A stretch of 41,848 bases of DNA. Source: a bacterium. GTDB lineage: Bacteria; SZUA-79; Acidulodesulfobacterales; Acidulodesulfobacteraceae. Below, one piece after another: positions 8,257 to 17,698 of this stretch. Within the stretch, counting starts at the first letter, position 1. Every line of letters begins with the position of its first letter. The notes under the pieces are model-generated. The model had not been told where the DNA came from. It did no database searches and saw only the letters and a program-made list of their open reading frames with translations. A program made the translations under genes and the position numbers. The stretch lies in contig JAJYRF010000011.1 of NCBI GenBank assembly GCA_021794255.1, positions 1-41,848 of the forward strand, in the 5' to 3' direction.

Positions 8257-8310
8257 AAATTAAGCGTCTTATTCTTTGAATAGTATAACTAAAGAAAAGA
8301 CGCTTAATTT
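8257..8310 (+). terminator. strong rho-independent terminator after the peptide gene
   Basis: AAATTAAGCGTCTT (8257-8270) and AAGACGCTTAATTT (8297-8310) form a perfect 14-pair stem. After a single bulged A, six more inner pairs form (TTCTTT/AAAGAA), leaving a 13-base loop. T-rich sequence follows (attttgttatatttttt). The TAA that would end the read-through frame (8261-8263) lies inside the left arm. Confidence 0.88.
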
Positions 8311-8415
8311 ATTTTGTTATATTTTTTGATTTAATTAATTATTAATTATTGATATGCAATATTCTATAATTGCAATAAATAATTTAAGTTGAATATAATA
8401 TATCGGTTGTTTTAT

Positions 8416-9195
8416 TTATATTGTTTTATTAATTATTTTTTTTAAATCTTTTATATCTTTTCTTGCATTAATTTCAAAATTATTGTCAATATTAATATTA
8501 TTTTTTATAATTATTTCGTCAAGAGCAATTTTATATTTATTATTAACAGCTATATCTATAAGCATATCACAGAATTGAAAATTTTTAGGTAAAATACTTC
8601 CATGCGCATATGTACCGTAAAAATTATTAGAAATTGCTCCCTCGGTTTTATCTATTCCGTTATTGCCAAACCCAAACAGAACTTTTCCAAAGTTTTGTTG
8701 TGATTCGGATAAATATGTTCTTCCTCCATGATTTTCAAATCCCACAATTATAATATCTTTGAAAACTGAAGCAATATTTCCTGTCAATCTGGGTTTTTCA
8801 GGTTCCGCTGCCGTATACCCGTCAAAAATAGAAATACCTTCGATTATTTTATCATCTAAAGTTTTATAATAATTAAGTAAAAGCTGGTAGCCTCCGCAGA
8901 TTGCAAGCATTATTTTACCTGTATCTTTAGCATCTTTAAGCATATTTTTTTTGTTAGCTATAAAATCTTGATAAATCAAAGCTTGTTCGGAATCTTGTCC
9001 GCCTCCTATAAACATAATATCGGTCTTATTTATATCAATTTTGCCACCTATAGAACATGGCTTGATATCCACGCTTATTCCGTATAATGAAGCTCTATAT
9101 TTAAAATAAAGAATATTCCCTCTATCTCCGTAAATATTCATTATTTCGGGATAAAGATCAATAGCGTTCAGATTTAGCTTTAAGTTATAATTCAT
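8416..9195 (-). CDS. gatD: GatD-type glutamine amidotransferase subunit of lipid II isoglutaminyl synthase
   Basis: A class I (CobB/CobQ-like) glutaminase that supplies ammonia to MurT, amidating the alpha-carboxyl of D-glutamate in lipid II. Landmarks: DLYPEIMNIYGDRGN at the start, GGGQDSEQ, the nucleophile in MLAICGGYQLL (C100), GFENHGGRTYL, and the catalytic His in YGTYAHGSILPKN (H198). The overall layout is that of GatD rather than cobyric acid synthase (no ATP-grasp or dethiobiotin-synthetase domain, 259 aa). The partner murT is at 14701 on the other strand. In Gram-positives the two normally form one operon. Confidence 0.88.
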   Translation of the reverse strand: MNYNLKLNLNAIDLYPEIMNIYGDRGNILYFKYRASLYGISVDIKPCSIGGKIDINKTDIMFIGGGQDSEQALIYQDFIANKKNMLKDAKDTGKIMLAICGGYQLLLNYYKTLDDKIIEGISIFDGYTAAEPEKPRLTGNIASVFKDIIIVGFENHGGRTYLSESQQNFGKVLFGFGNNGIDKTEGAISNNFYGTYAHGSILPKNFQFCDMLIDIAVNNKYKIALDEIIIKNNINIDNNFEINARKDIKDLKKIINKTI

Positions 9196-9219
9196 TTTAA
9201 TTTTTATTATTTATTTTAA

Positions 9220-9286
9220 TAATTATATTATTATGATAAAATATTCATAATTCAATTGTAAATGTTTTATCATAATAATATAATTA
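9220..9286. repeat. perfect 22-bp inverted repeat between gatD and the glyoxalase gene
   Basis: The arms 9220-9241 and 9265-9286 (core ATTATTATGATAAAA / TTTTATCATAATAAT) are perfectly complementary, with a 23-base loop. The repeat sits in the 180-base divergent intergenic region, so it could be a shared operator, an RNA hairpin in one leader, or a mobile-element relic. No T-run marks it as a simple terminator. Confidence 0.75.
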
Positions 9287-9375
9287 AATTAATAAAATGT
9301 CGTAAATTTTAAATAAATTAAGTTTTAAATAAATATAATATAATATTTTAATAAATTTAATACAAAAATAATATC

Positions 9376-9768
9376 ATGAAATTAGTGCATGCAGCTGTAA
9401 AAACTAAAGACTTAAATCAATCATTGACTTTTTATACTAATATATTAAATCTAAAAATTAAAGAAAAAAAATATATTAAAGCTCATAAAGCAACTTTAGT
9501 TTTTTTAAAAGATGAAGAATCAGACTTTGAGTTAGAACTTATTCATGAAGAAAAAGAAAATTTACATTCTATATTTACAAATGACAAAGATTGCAGTTTT
9601 GCCCATTTTGCTTTTATGACCGATAATATTGACAAAGATTTTGTTACTATGAAAGAAAAAGGCGCAATATTTACAAGAGAGCCTTTTTATTCGCTTGATA
9701 AAAGCATGAAACTTGCCTTTATTAAAGACCCTAATGATATTATGATAGAATTAATACAATATTTTTAA
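9376..9768 (+). CDS. glyoxalase I-like VOC metalloenzyme
   Basis: A 130-residue protein of the vicinal-oxygen-chelate superfamily. All four metal ligands of bacterial glyoxalase I can be placed: H5 (LVHAAVKT), E54 (FELELIHE), H77 (FAHFAF) and E125 (IMIELIQ), and the length is close to GloA (about 135). It would detoxify methylglyoxal using a thiol cofactor. Methylmalonyl-CoA epimerase is a less likely alternative within the same fold. It stands alone, divergent from gatD and separated by a 22-bp inverted repeat. Confidence 0.8.
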   Translation: MKLVHAAVKTKDLNQSLTFYTNILNLKIKEKKYIKAHKATLVFLKDEESDFELELIHEEKENLHSIFTNDKDCSFAHFAFMTDNIDKDFVTMKEKGAIFTREPFYSLDKSMKLAFIKDPNDIMIELIQYF

Positions 9769-9874
9769 ATTATCTATTTTTAATTAATTTTATTTATCTC
9801 TATTTATTAATTTATTATTTATTTATATCTTAATATATAAATATTTTAATTAATTAATTTTTTATTTTTATAAT

Positions 9875-10318
9875 TTATTTTTCAACATTTACGGCATTGT
9901 ACTCGACCCTTACTACCGTATCAAGTCCGCCTCTTGATTCAAATTTTGCCTCAATTTTCATATGTTCTGGTTCTAATAAGTTTACTAAATCATTTAATAT
10001 TCTGTTTACGGCGTGTTCTTGAAGTATTCCTATATTTCTGAAAGATAGCAGGTAATATTTCAATGATTTCATTTCAACAAGATGATTGTTAGGCGTATAT
10101 GTTATATTAAGCTCTGCGGTATCGGGTAGTCCGCTCCAAGGACAAACGGAAGTAAATTCTTTTGTTGTTATAGAAACTTTAGTTTGGCTTAAAGGATAGT
10201 CAAAAGGAATTGTTTCTAAAACTTTCACGTCTGCGCTATCTTCGGTTTTAATGTCGAATCTTTTTTCTTTATATTTATTATCGTCATAGTGGTTGTATTG
10301 TTCGTATAAATTTGCCAT
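9875..10318 (-). CDS. queF: NADPH-dependent 7-cyano-7-deazaguanine reductase QueF
   Basis: QueF reduces preQ0 to preQ1 in queuosine synthesis. It is the short unimodular type. The active-site block is TSVCPWSGLPDTAEL (C59 and D66 from the start used here), where most QueF have CPxTGQPD. The family signature EMKSLKYYLLSFRN and the QEHAVNRI helix follow. The frame is open to a TTG at 10345, but AAGGAG at about 10332-10337 lies inside that stretch and serves a downstream ATG. The ATG at 10318 (MANLYEQ) is therefore the better start, with a spacer of about 13 bases; the ATG at 10330 is too close. Other que genes are not nearby. Confidence 0.92.
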   Translation of the reverse strand: MANLYEQYNHYDDNKYKEKRFDIKTEDSADVKVLETIPFDYPLSQTKVSITTKEFTSVCPWSGLPDTAELNITYTPNNHLVEMKSLKYYLLSFRNIGILQEHAVNRILNDLVNLLEPEHMKIEAKFESRGGLDTVVRVEYNAVNVEK

Positions 10319-10335
10319 ATATATTAGCATTCTCC

Positions 10336-10424
10336 TTAAAATCAAGCAATTTTATAATTGAAATTATTTGACCGTCTTATAAAATAAAATATCAACATCA
10401 GTTAAAATCAAGCAATTTTATAAT
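10336..10424. repeat. 23-bp direct repeat in the queF leader
   Basis: The 23-base sequence beginning ttaaaatcaagcaattttat occurs at 10336-10358 and exactly again at 10402-10424, 66 bases apart. The first copy abuts the queF Shine-Dalgarno. It is probably a local duplication; a regulatory double site is possible. No preQ1 riboswitch was recognised. Confidence 0.85.
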
Positions 10425-10981
10425 AATTATTATAAAAAATTTTCTATATTTTTATAAATATTTTATATTGTTTTGTATAAGTTTTAAAAAAAATTAATAG
10501 CCGATATTCATATTTTTATTAGTCTTTCTTTCTTTTTTATTTGATAATATATAATTTTTAATTTAATATATTTATATACAAATATATATAGAAAAATAGA
10601 TTATTTTGTTAGAATATAATTTTATATAATATAGCATAAAAAATTTTGTTTTTAAATTAATAAATTATTGCAACTAACATATTAATCATATTAATTAAGC
10701 AAAAAAGTTTGTCAATCTGTCAATTTAATGATGTAGCATTGTGAAATATAATTTAAAATATAAAATAATGGTTAAAAGAATATTATAATATTCTTTAATT
10801 GTTCAAAAATTTATTACAAAATATAATCTAAAACAGCAATTTAAAACAGCAATCGCATAACATTTTACATCTTTACATCTAAATTTTAATTTTATTAAAA
10901 CTTAATATTATCTTAACCTTGAACTCAACCTTAATAAATATTAATTAACATTAAATATTAATATTAAAGTATATCATAATT
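10425..10981. other. AT-rich intergenic region, no gene seen
   Basis: This separates divergent queF and murI. I found no RNA gene or credible small frame. The only clear structure is a 22-base perfect palindrome at 10776-10797 (AAAGAATATTA and its complement). Short repeats such as aaaacagcaatttaaaacagcaat near 10835 and acatctttacatcta near 10870 reflect local duplication. Confidence 0.6.
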
Positions 10982-11857
10982 ATGTCAATTAATCAGCAGC
11001 CTATAGGTATTTTTGATTCAGGATTGGGCGGTCTGACCGTATTTAAAGAAATCAGGCAATTGCTTAAATATGAAGATATCATATATTTTGGCGATACGGC
11101 AAGAGTTCCTTACGGAAACAAATCAAAAGAAACAATTGTAAAATATTCAAAAGAAATTACAAAATTTTTATTAAAACACAATGTAAAACTTATTGTTGCA
11201 GCATGCAACACGGTATCAAGTTTAGCGCTTGATGAATTAAAAAAAGAATTTAATATACCTATTTTCGGAGTTATAGAACCGGGTGCCCGCCGTGCATATA
11301 AAAAATTAATTAAAAAAATTGATAATCATGAACACAATGAATATAATTCAGATATAGAAGTTAATACTATCGCTGTTATAGGAACTACAGCAACAATAGG
11401 AAGTAAAGCTTATTCAAATGCGATAAGCAGGTTAAATAATCATGACAAAGGCACTAATATTACAATAATAGAGAAAGCTTGTCCTTTGCTGGTTCCGCTT
11501 GTGGAAGAAGGCTGGATTGATTCGGATATTGCCAGCGAGATAATAAAATATTATTTAGAGCCTGTTATTGAAAGCAATCCATCGTCTATTGTTCTTGGAT
11601 GTACTCATTATCCCATGCTAAAAACTATTATTTCAAAAATTATAAATAAGAATACGGAAATTATTGATTCAGGAAAAGAAGTTTCTATTGAAGTAAGGAA
11701 TTTTCTAATTAATAATAATATGTTAAACACTGCATCGGATAAACCTTTTGAAAAGTACTATGTGAGTGATGATCCAGAAAAATTTAAACTGCTCGGAAGT
11801 AATTTTCTCGGTAATAATATAACAAAAAATATTGAAGTTATTATTGATTTTATTTGA
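10982..11857 (+). CDS. murI: glutamate racemase MurI
   Basis: Converts L- to D-glutamate for the peptidoglycan stem peptide, with two cysteines acting as the acid/base pair. Seen: GIFDSGLGGLTV (D12), IVAACNTVSS (C75), FGVIEPGARRA, and VLGCTHYPML (C207). At 291 aa it is slightly longer than usual because of an Asn/His-rich loop at about 112-125. D-Glu is also the residue that MurT/GatD would amidate, and both partners are encoded within 6 kb. No Shine-Dalgarno is evident. Confidence 0.96.
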   Translation: MSINQQPIGIFDSGLGGLTVFKEIRQLLKYEDIIYFGDTARVPYGNKSKETIVKYSKEITKFLLKHNVKLIVAACNTVSSLALDELKKEFNIPIFGVIEPGARRAYKKLIKKIDNHEHNEYNSDIEVNTIAVIGTTATIGSKAYSNAISRLNNHDKGTNITIIEKACPLLVPLVEEGWIDSDIASEIIKYYLEPVIESNPSSIVLGCTHYPMLKTIISKIINKNTEIIDSGKEVSIEVRNFLINNNMLNTASDKPFEKYYVSDDPEKFKLLGSNFLGNNITKNIEVIIDFI

Positions 11858-12110
11858 TGAAAAATTAAATTAATCAAAGAAATATTTTAATTTAAATAAA
11901 ATAATTATATTATTTTATTATATTACTGCTTTGTTACTTTAATTATTTTATTAAATTTAACTTCTTTATAATGCATAAAAAATTATCAATAAATTATTTT
12001 ATTTCATTATTTTTTCATTTAACATTTATACTATTTACATTAAATTTTACATTAAATTTATTTAGCTATTATAGATTAATGGCATAAAATATAAAACAGG
12101 TTTAAAAATT

Positions 12111-14546
12111 ATGATAAAAAATTTTAGAAACGAATTAAAAAAAAGATTAATTTTATCGGATGGGGCTATGGGAACGATTCTGCAGCTTCAAGGACTTCTT
12201 CCTAAAGGTTTATTGCCTGAGAGTTTTAATATTTCAGAAAAGATTAATCATATTATAGCTATTCATAAAAGCTATGCCGAAGCAGGAAGCGAAATATTGG
12301 TTGCCAATACTTTCGGAGCTAATAAAATAAAACTTGCAGAATACGGTCTTGAAAATAAATTATATGAAATTAATTATAATGCGGTAAAAGCAGCGCAAAA
12401 AGCATCTAGCGGCAGTTGTCTTGTTGCTATGTCTTTAGCGCCTACAGGACAATTTATTTACCCTGTGGGGAAATTAACTTTTAAAGAAAGTGTTAAATTA
12501 TATAAAGAACAGATAAAAGCAGGACTTGATGCGAAAGTTGATTTATTTCAACTTGAAACAATGATAGATCTTCAGGAAGTAAGAAGCGCTATTATTGCTG
12601 TGAAAGAGCTGACAGATAAACCTATCATTGCAATGATGACATTTGACAATACTTATAGAACAATTTTGGGTACTACTCCTGAAGTTTTTGCTATTACCGT
12701 AGACAGTCTCGGCGCCGATGTTATCGGAGCAAATTGTTCTGTCGGACCGGAAGATATTTATGAAATTTTAAAAAAAATGGCATCCGTTACGGATATTCCT
12801 CTTATTTCTAAACCTAATGCGGGCATACCGTCTTTAGTCAACGGAAAAACTATATTTCCGGGCAAGCCCGATGATTTTTCTAAATTAATAGAAGAACTTG
12901 CATTAATAGGAGTGAGGATTGTATCTGCCTGTTGCGGTAGCAACGATAAATTCATTAAAGGAATGTCCGATAAATTAAAAATAATCAATAATAGCGAACT
13001 GCCTGAAAAAGGCATAAAAAGAGAGGCAGGACTTTTTTTAACCTCAAGGACTAAATTTATTTCAATCGGCGCGTATCATCCGCCTGTAATGATAGGGGAG
13101 AGAATAAATCCGACTGGAAAAAAAGAATTTATAGAAGAATTAAAAAACGGCAAAACCAATTATATTAGAAAAACTGCCAAAATTCAAACCGATGACGGCG
13201 CTTCTTTGCTAGATATTAATGTCGGGGTTCCGGGAACAGATGAAATTGAACTTATGAAAAAAGCAATTCTGGCGGCTTCTAATGTTGTGCAGACTCCTCT
13301 TGTTATTGATTCTTCTAATCCAGATGCTGTTGAAGAAGCTCTTATGCTGTATCCCGGCAAAGCATTAGTTAATTCTATAAGCGGCGAAGAAAAAAAAATA
13401 AATAAATTAATGCCGCTGATTAAAAAATACGGCGCTGCCGTAATCGTTCTTGCATTAGATGACAGCGGTATTCCAGAAACATCGGATGAGAGAATAAAAA
13501 CTGCCTATGCAGTTTACAACAAGCTTACAGATTTTGGCATAAAACCTTACAACATTATGGTAGATTTTTTAACTCTTCCTGTAAGCGCAGGACAAGATAA
13601 GGCTTTAATAACATTAGACGCTATTAAAAAAAATAAAACTATTTTAAATCTTCCGACGGTTCTGGGTGTTAGTAATATTTCATTCGGTTTGCCAAAAAGA
13701 ACATATATTAATGCAGCCTTTTTAATAATGTGTTTTTCTGAGGGTTTGAGCGCAGCAATAGTTAATCCGGAAGACGAACTTTTAACAGGCAGTTTTTATG
13801 CCGTAAAAGTTTTAATAGCTAAAGATTATCTTGCAAAGACATATATAAACCATTTCTCAGAAAAAGCAAACAGCTATAATAATGAAAAAAATTCAAATAA
13901 TATAAGCGATATTCTGAGCCCCGGCGAAAAATTATATAACGCTGTTTTAAATGGAGAAAAAGAAGGCGTCGTTTCTTTTGTGGAAAACTTATTATCGGAA
14001 GGCGGACCTCCTTTAGAAATCGGTAATAAATATTTAATACCCGCATTAGAAGAAGTCGGAAGGCTTTTTGATAAAAATATATATTTTTTGCCGCAGGTTA
14101 TGGAAAGCGCAGAAGTTATGAAAATAGCTTTTGCGAGAATTAAGAAAGATTTGCCTAAAAATACAAATTCTAATACCGTAAAAATTTTAATGGCAACTGT
14201 TGAAGGAGATGTTCACGATATAGGCAAAAATATTGTTGCAACACTTTTGGAAAATAACGGCTTTGAGGTTATAGATCTCGGCAGAAACGTTAAGACTGAA
14301 AAGATTGTTAAAGAAGCGATAAAAAACAAAGTTAATTTCGTAGGATTGTCCGCTCTTATGACTACAACCGTAGGTGAAATGGAAAATGTTATTAAAAAGT
14401 TGAAAAAAAACGGCATAAATGTTTTTTCAATGGTTGGAGGAGCTGTCGTCAATGAAGATTATGCAAAGTCCATAAATGCAGACATTTATGCAAAAAATGC
14501 AATGGAAGCTGTTGAAAAAATTAAACAATCAATAAATAAAAATTGA
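12111..14546 (+). CDS. metH: cobalamin-dependent methionine synthase lacking the C-terminal reactivation domain
   Basis: Transfers methyl groups from methyl-THF via cobalamin to homocysteine. Domains in order: homocysteine/Zn domain, about 1-290 (zinc ligands C209, C274, C275 in GANCSVGP and SACCGSN); pterin-binding domain, about 315-570 (MIGERINPTGKK, DINVGVPG, VIDSSNP, NSISGEE); helical cap, about 600-685; and cobalamin-binding domain, about 685-811, with the lower-ligand motif DVHDIGKN (H702). At 811 aa it ends right after the cobalamin domain, so the SAM-binding reactivation domain of the E. coli-type enzyme (about 1200 aa) is missing. Similar short forms exist in other bacteria and need a separate reactivation partner. 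A RACo-like gene lies at 25353-26738. No cobalamin riboswitch is seen upstream. Confidence 0.93.
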   Translation: MIKNFRNELKKRLILSDGAMGTILQLQGLLPKGLLPESFNISEKINHIIAIHKSYAEAGSEILVANTFGANKIKLAEYGLENKLYEINYNAVKAAQKASSGSCLVAMSLAPTGQFIYPVGKLTFKESVKLYKEQIKAGLDAKVDLFQLETMIDLQEVRSAIIAVKELTDKPIIAMMTFDNTYRTILGTTPEVFAITVDSLGADVIGANCSVGPEDIYEILKKMASVTDIPLISKPNAGIPSLVNGKTIFPGKPDDFSKLIEELALIGVRIVSACCGSNDKFIKGMSDKLKIINNSELPEKGIKREAGLFLTSRTKFISIGAYHPPVMIGERINPTGKKEFIEELKNGKTNYIRKTAKIQTDDGASLLDINVGVPGTDEIELMKKAILAASNVVQTPLVIDSSNPDAVEEALMLYPGKALVNSISGEEKKINKLMPLIKKYGAAVIVLALDDSGIPETSDERIKTAYAVYNKLTDFGIKPYNIMVDFLTLPVSAGQDKALITLDAIKKNKTILNLPTVLGVSNISFGLPKRTYINAAFLIMCFSEGLSAAIVNPEDELLTGSFYAVKVLIAKDYLAKTYINHFSEKANSYNNEKNSNNISDILSPGEKLYNAVLNGEKEGVVSFVENLLSEGGPPLEIGNKYLIPALEEVGRLFDKNIYFLPQVMESAEVMKIAFARIKKDLPKNTNSNTVKILMATVEGDVHDIGKNIVATLLENNGFEVIDLGRNVKTEKIVKEAIKNKVNFVGLSALMTTTVGEMENVIKKLKKNGINVFSMVGGAVVNEDYAKSINADIYAKNAMEAVEKIKQSINKN

Positions 14547-14700
14547 CAATTTCACAAGGGCTGTAAAATTTTTTAATAAAAACTTAATTGTTAAAACCTG
14601 AATAGTTAGAAAAATAGAAAACTTAATCATATTGCACAATTTTTAATCAATAGCTAAGTAATTAAAATATTAGAGTAATTTATAACTTATTAAAATTATT

Positions 14701-16314
<1,614 letters not shown>

Positions 16315-16365
16315 TAAAAACATTATCTATAAACTTTTAATTTATACATTTATATATAAAATATT

Positions 16366-16728
16366 ATGAATCCATATTATTATATGATTTTTGCCGTTGT
16401 TTTTTCGTCATTTGGTCAGCTTTTACAAAAAATAGGATCTGGAAAAGTTAAAGATGAACATTTAAAGGTGGGCTTTAAATCTATTCTTGTATTTTTAAAC
16501 CCTTTTATTTTTACCGCTCTCATACTTCTTTTTTTTGCTACTTTGTTTTATCTTATAGCTTTGTCTAAACTTCCGCTGTCGATTGCTTATCCGCTATTAT
16601 CAAGCGGCTATGTGCTGGTGCTTTTGCTTTCAAAATTTTTTTTAAGAGAAAAAGTCGGAATTAAAAGATGGCTTGGAGTTTTTGTTATTATTACGGGAAT
16701 ATGCATTGTTTTTTTATCCGGCATATAA
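16366..16728 (+). CDS. small multidrug-resistance/EmrE-like four-helix membrane protein
   Basis: A 120-residue hydrophobic protein with four predicted membrane segments (about 5-22, 38-63, 70-90 and 98-118). The third and fourth helix pattern, SIAYPLLSSGYVLVLLLSKF followed by REKVGIKRWLGVFVIITGI, is typical of the SMR/EamA superfamily, including half-size flippases such as ArnE. The membrane-embedded Glu of true EmrE is not obvious near the N-terminus, so a lipid-linked sugar flippase-like role is as likely as drug export. It lies 51 bases after murT. Confidence 0.75.
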   Translation: MNPYYYMIFAVVFSSFGQLLQKIGSGKVKDEHLKVGFKSILVFLNPFIFTALILLFFATLFYLIALSKLPLSIAYPLLSSGYVLVLLLSKFFLREKVGIKRWLGVFVIITGICIVFLSGI

Positions 16729-16842
16729 ATTAAATTAAATTAAAATTAAAATTAGATTAAATCAACAAAGCAATAAATAATATTAATTAATTAACAAATA
16801 AACAATAAAGTCGTTTAAATAAAATAATTTAAATAAAATAAA

Positions 16843-17598
16843 ATGAACGTATTATCATCAAAATCTTTTATTGTTTCTATAAAAAAAATGAACGAAGCTG
16901 ATTTATTAATTATTTATGTTACCGAGGATTATGGAAAAATTGTATGCTTTGCCAATAATGCAAGAAAAAGCAGAAAAAGATTTCTCGGAAAACTTGAACC
17001 TGCTATGCTGACTAATATTAAATTTTACGAGAAAGCAGGGATGTCTTTGGCAATACTTTATGAAGTAGATTCTATTGAGGAATATAAAAATATCAGAAAA
17101 AATATTGATGCTTACATATCTATCTCAAAGATGTTGGAAATTACAAAAGCATTAGTTCCCGAAAAAGACAAAAACATAATGATTTTTAATTTATTGAGAA
17201 ATACTTATTTGAGTTTAGATAACGCTGTAGGAAACAATTGCGGCGAAGATATTATTTTTAAACATGAACTTTATTTTATCGCTAATTTTTTAAAATATCT
17301 CGGTATATTTCCTAATTTTACGACTTGTACATTATGTTCGCAAAAAAATATTGATAATTATTTTGCTTTTAGTATAGCTAAGGGCGGAACAGTTTGCAAT
17401 AATTGCGCTAAAACCGTAAAAACAGTAAATTTATCTGCTAATGCTATTAAGATAATTAATCTTATGGTAAATTCCAATACTTCTATTATTTCCAAATTAA
17501 GCGTTAAAGAATTAGTTTTAAAAGACTGCCTTAATTTTTTAGAAAATATTTTATCGTTTTATGCCGGAAATTCTTTTAAATCATTTCAAAAAATATAA
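16843..17598 (+). CDS. recO: DNA repair protein RecO
   Basis: RecO loads RecA with RecR and anneals SSB-coated single strands. At 251 aa it has an N-terminal OB-fold (residues 1-80, with GKIVCFANNARKSRKRFLGKLEP) and a helical C-terminal region containing the zinc-binding cysteines CTLCSQ and CNNCAK around residues 165-190. Start ATG at 16843; no strong Shine-Dalgarno. Confidence 0.92.
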   Translation: MNVLSSKSFIVSIKKMNEADLLIIYVTEDYGKIVCFANNARKSRKRFLGKLEPAMLTNIKFYEKAGMSLAILYEVDSIEEYKNIRKNIDAYISISKMLEITKALVPEKDKNIMIFNLLRNTYLSLDNAVGNNCGEDIIFKHELYFIANFLKYLGIFPNFTTCTLCSQKNIDNYFAFSIAKGGTVCNNCAKTVKTVNLSANAIKIINLMVNSNTSIISKLSVKELVLKDCLNFLENILSFYAGNSFKSFQKI

Positions 17599-17698
17599 TT
17601 AATTAAATATAATTAATTGATGAATAAGTTAAATAAATAAATATAAAAAATAAATTAAACAAATATAAGACGCTTTTAATCAATTAAAATAATAAATT

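Noticed and set aside
10319..10345. QueF start at TTG 10345
   Set aside because: The AAGGAG ribosome binding site lies inside this extension and serves a downstream ATG.
11858..12110. Cobalamin riboswitch upstream of metH
   Set aside because: The gap is A/T-rich and lacks the conserved B12-box and GC-rich stems.
12758..14452. Open minus-strand frames inside metH and similar antisense frames elsewhere
   Set aside because: They lie opposite well-conserved genes, have no start signals and no recognisable domains.
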